DNA of 61,828 bases from a virus. The notes under the pieces are model-generated. The model had not been told where the DNA came from, made no database searches, and saw only the letters and a program-made list of their open reading frames with translations. The translations under genes were made by a program, and so were the position numbers. Positions 60,424-61,828 of this stretch are shown piece by piece. The number at the start of each line of letters is the position of its first letter. The stretch's first letter is position 1. Location of the stretch: the IMG/VR virus record IMGVR_UViG_3300022821_000021, positions 1 to 61,828 of that record. The stretch is one strand, 5' to 3'.

Positions 60424-61828
60424 ATGCCATCAAAAAATCCAATAAATGACCTGTCGGCCATTCAATCTCAAATTGAGCAGCTTCAAACTTTACTGACAAA
60501 AGTTCAGAATAATGGTGTTGAAACTGAAGGCCAGCTTAATGCTCTTATAAAAAAAGAAACTGAACTATTAAAGGAAAAGCTAAAGTTACAATCTAAAGCA
60601 GTAGATTTGGCCGCAAAAGCTAAAGATATGTTTACAGACCAGGCTAAGATATTCAATGGTCCGCTACTTAAGGGAGCACAGAAACTTGATGCCCAATTAC
60701 GTAGATTACCAATGGGTGATAAGCTTGCCGACTTGTTACAGATAGAAAAGGGCATAGGCCGTATGACGCAAGCATTGGGTGACGCGTATGTGAAAAATAA
60801 AATGGCTGGTCTAAGTTCATTTAAGGCTATTATGAATGCTGGTAAAATGGCATTTGCTATGATAACTAGGGCAATTGCAGCAACAGGCATCGGATTATTG
60901 GTATTGGCAGCCGCTGCCCTACTTAAATTGTTCGCGGCAAATGAAAAGAAAGTTCAACGAATTAGAATGGAATTCGGTGTGACGGAAAAATCCGCCAGAG
61001 GATTAAACCTAATGCTATCGAAGAACGGTAAGCTACGTGACCAACAACTGGGAACGTTAACTGCAATGTCAAGTGAACTTGGGTTTATGCCCAAAGTGAC
61101 TAAGTACATGGTTGCTGACGTAACAAAGTTGACTCGTCAATTCAAATTAAGTAATGATGAAGCCGGGCAATTACTTGCATATACACTAGCTACAGGTCAA
61201 AACGTCAGTGAATTTAATTCTCAATTGGAATCTGTACTTGATGCTGAAAATAAAAGAAATACCATTCAAGTAGATGCACGCTCGGTAACTAAGGATTTAG
61301 TCAAATTATCAGCGGGTGTAAGGATGCAATATAAGGGCCAAACTGCCGAATTGATTAAGCAAGTGGCAATAACAAAACGTATTGGTATTAACTTCGAACG
61401 TGCCAGATCAGTTGCTCTTGGATTCTTGGACATAGGTTCATCATTAGAATCGCAATTTACGCTAGAAGCACTTACGGGCCAATCATTCAACTTAGATAAA
61501 ACCAGAGCATTGGCTTTAAATGACCCTGCTAAAGCTGTTCAATCGGTTATAGATCAGTTTGGCCCGTTCCTACGAAATGCGAATCTACTTGAACAGGAAG
61601 CATTCGCATCCGCAGCTGGACTATCGTTTGATGAACTGTCTAAGGCTGTTGAAATGCAAGAAATAGCAGCTTCGCATGGGTCTGAAGCCGTAGCAGCTAA
61701 GTTAGAAGAACTTAGAACTCCACAAGAAAAAATTCAAGATGCAGTTATTGGTATACAAGACGCAATATTGAAAAAGATAGTACCAGCGCTTGATCGTATG
61801 GCACGAAGTCGATTATTTGGAGGTAAAG
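60424..61828 (+). CDS. Tail tape-measure-like protein, 3' end outside the window
   Basis: Open from ATG 60424 to the last base (468 codons seen). The N-terminal 130 residues are coiled coil (AIQSQIEQLQTLLTKVQNN, ETELLKEKLKLQ). Residues about 137-175 are strongly hydrophobic (AFAMITRAIAATGIG, LVLAAAALLKLF), as in tape measures that enter the host membrane. The remainder is helical. It follows hub genes, where T4 has gp29. It lacks the stop, so its true length is unknown. Confidence 0.75.
   Translation, partial: MPSKNPINDLSAIQSQIEQLQTLLTKVQNNGVETEGQLNALIKKETELLKEKLKLQSKAVDLAAKAKDMFTDQAKIFNGPLLKGAQKLDAQLRRLPMGDKLADLLQIEKGIGRMTQALGDAYVKNKMAGLSSFKAIMNAGKMAFAMITRAIAATGIGLLVLAAAALLKLFAANEKKVQRIRMEFGVTEKSARGLNLMLSKNGKLRDQQLGTLTAMSSELGFMPKVTKYMVADVTKLTRQFKLSNDEAGQLLAYTLATGQNVSEFNSQLESVLDAENKRNTIQVDARSVTKDLVKLSAGVRMQYKGQTAELIKQVAITKRIGINFERARSVALGFLDIGSSLESQFTLEALTGQSFNLDKTRALALNDPAKAVQSVIDQFGPFLRNANLLEQEAFASAAGLSFDELSKAVEMQEIAASHGSEAVAAKLEELRTPQEKIQDAVIGIQDAILKKIVPALDRMARSRLFGGK

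Noticed and set aside
1-61828. tRNA genes, CRISPR arrays and insertion sequences
   Set aside because: No cloverleaf with CCA-type end, regularly spaced short repeats, or transposase ORF was recognised on reading. A tRNAscan or repeat search could still find something.

Overview
The window is one strand of genes from the late region of a large T4-like contractile-tailed phage (a myovirus), probably a wild or metagenomic relative rather than T4 itself. The DNA is AT-rich and every supported gene lies on the + strand, tightly packed, with many TAATG or ATGA start/stop overlaps. T4 homologues recognisable by sequence are baseplate wedge gp25 and gp6, terminase gp17, portal gp20, prohead protease gp21, scaffold gp22, major capsid gp23, neck/tail-completion gp13, gp14 and gp15 types, sheath gp18, tube gp19 and hub gp26. 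The host cannot be named from this DNA. The virion glycosidases and esterase suggest a cell covered in polysaccharide, and the phage carries its own ribosomal protein bS21.

Layout. 1-12.6 kb: baseplate wedge genes and large beta-rich tail proteins. 12.6-17.8 kb: an island of nucleic-acid genes (PhoH-like ATPase, GIY-YIG nuclease, DnaG-type primase, and a single-polypeptide Mre11-Rad50 fusion). 17.9-20.4 kb: two more tail/fibre genes. 20.4-26.6 kb: a P-loop kinase coupled to an NMN-adenylyltransferase/nucleotidyltransferase gene. That gene is broken by a split intein with a homing endonuclease gene between the two halves, and it also carries an in-frame HNH insertion. 26.6-27.6 kb: small membrane proteins and a holin. 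27.6-37.8 kb: packaging and head genes (terminase with a mini-intein, portal, core proteins, protease, bS21, scaffold, capsid), closed by a strong terminator. 37.9-41.6 kb: neck and tail completion. 41.6-55.6 kb: a mosaic adhesin and enzyme locus with lectin-like cassettes, fibre scaffolds, glycoside hydrolases, an esterase, a truncated duplicate and micro-ORFs. 55.7 kb to the end: sheath, a broken homing endonuclease, tube, hub proteins and a tape-measure gene running off the end.

A recurring element, TGATAYTTATA, precedes many transcription-unit starts and is the best candidate for the late promoter. There is no gene-free stretch longer than 300 bases. No tRNA, CRISPR array, insertion sequence or reverse transcriptase was recognised. 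The most remarkable part is the fractured gene at 21.2-25.5 kb, where the intein halves interrupt the presumed catalytic KxDG motif. Next in interest are the Mre11-Rad50 fusion, the phage bS21 and the cassette-like exchange of receptor-binding genes.
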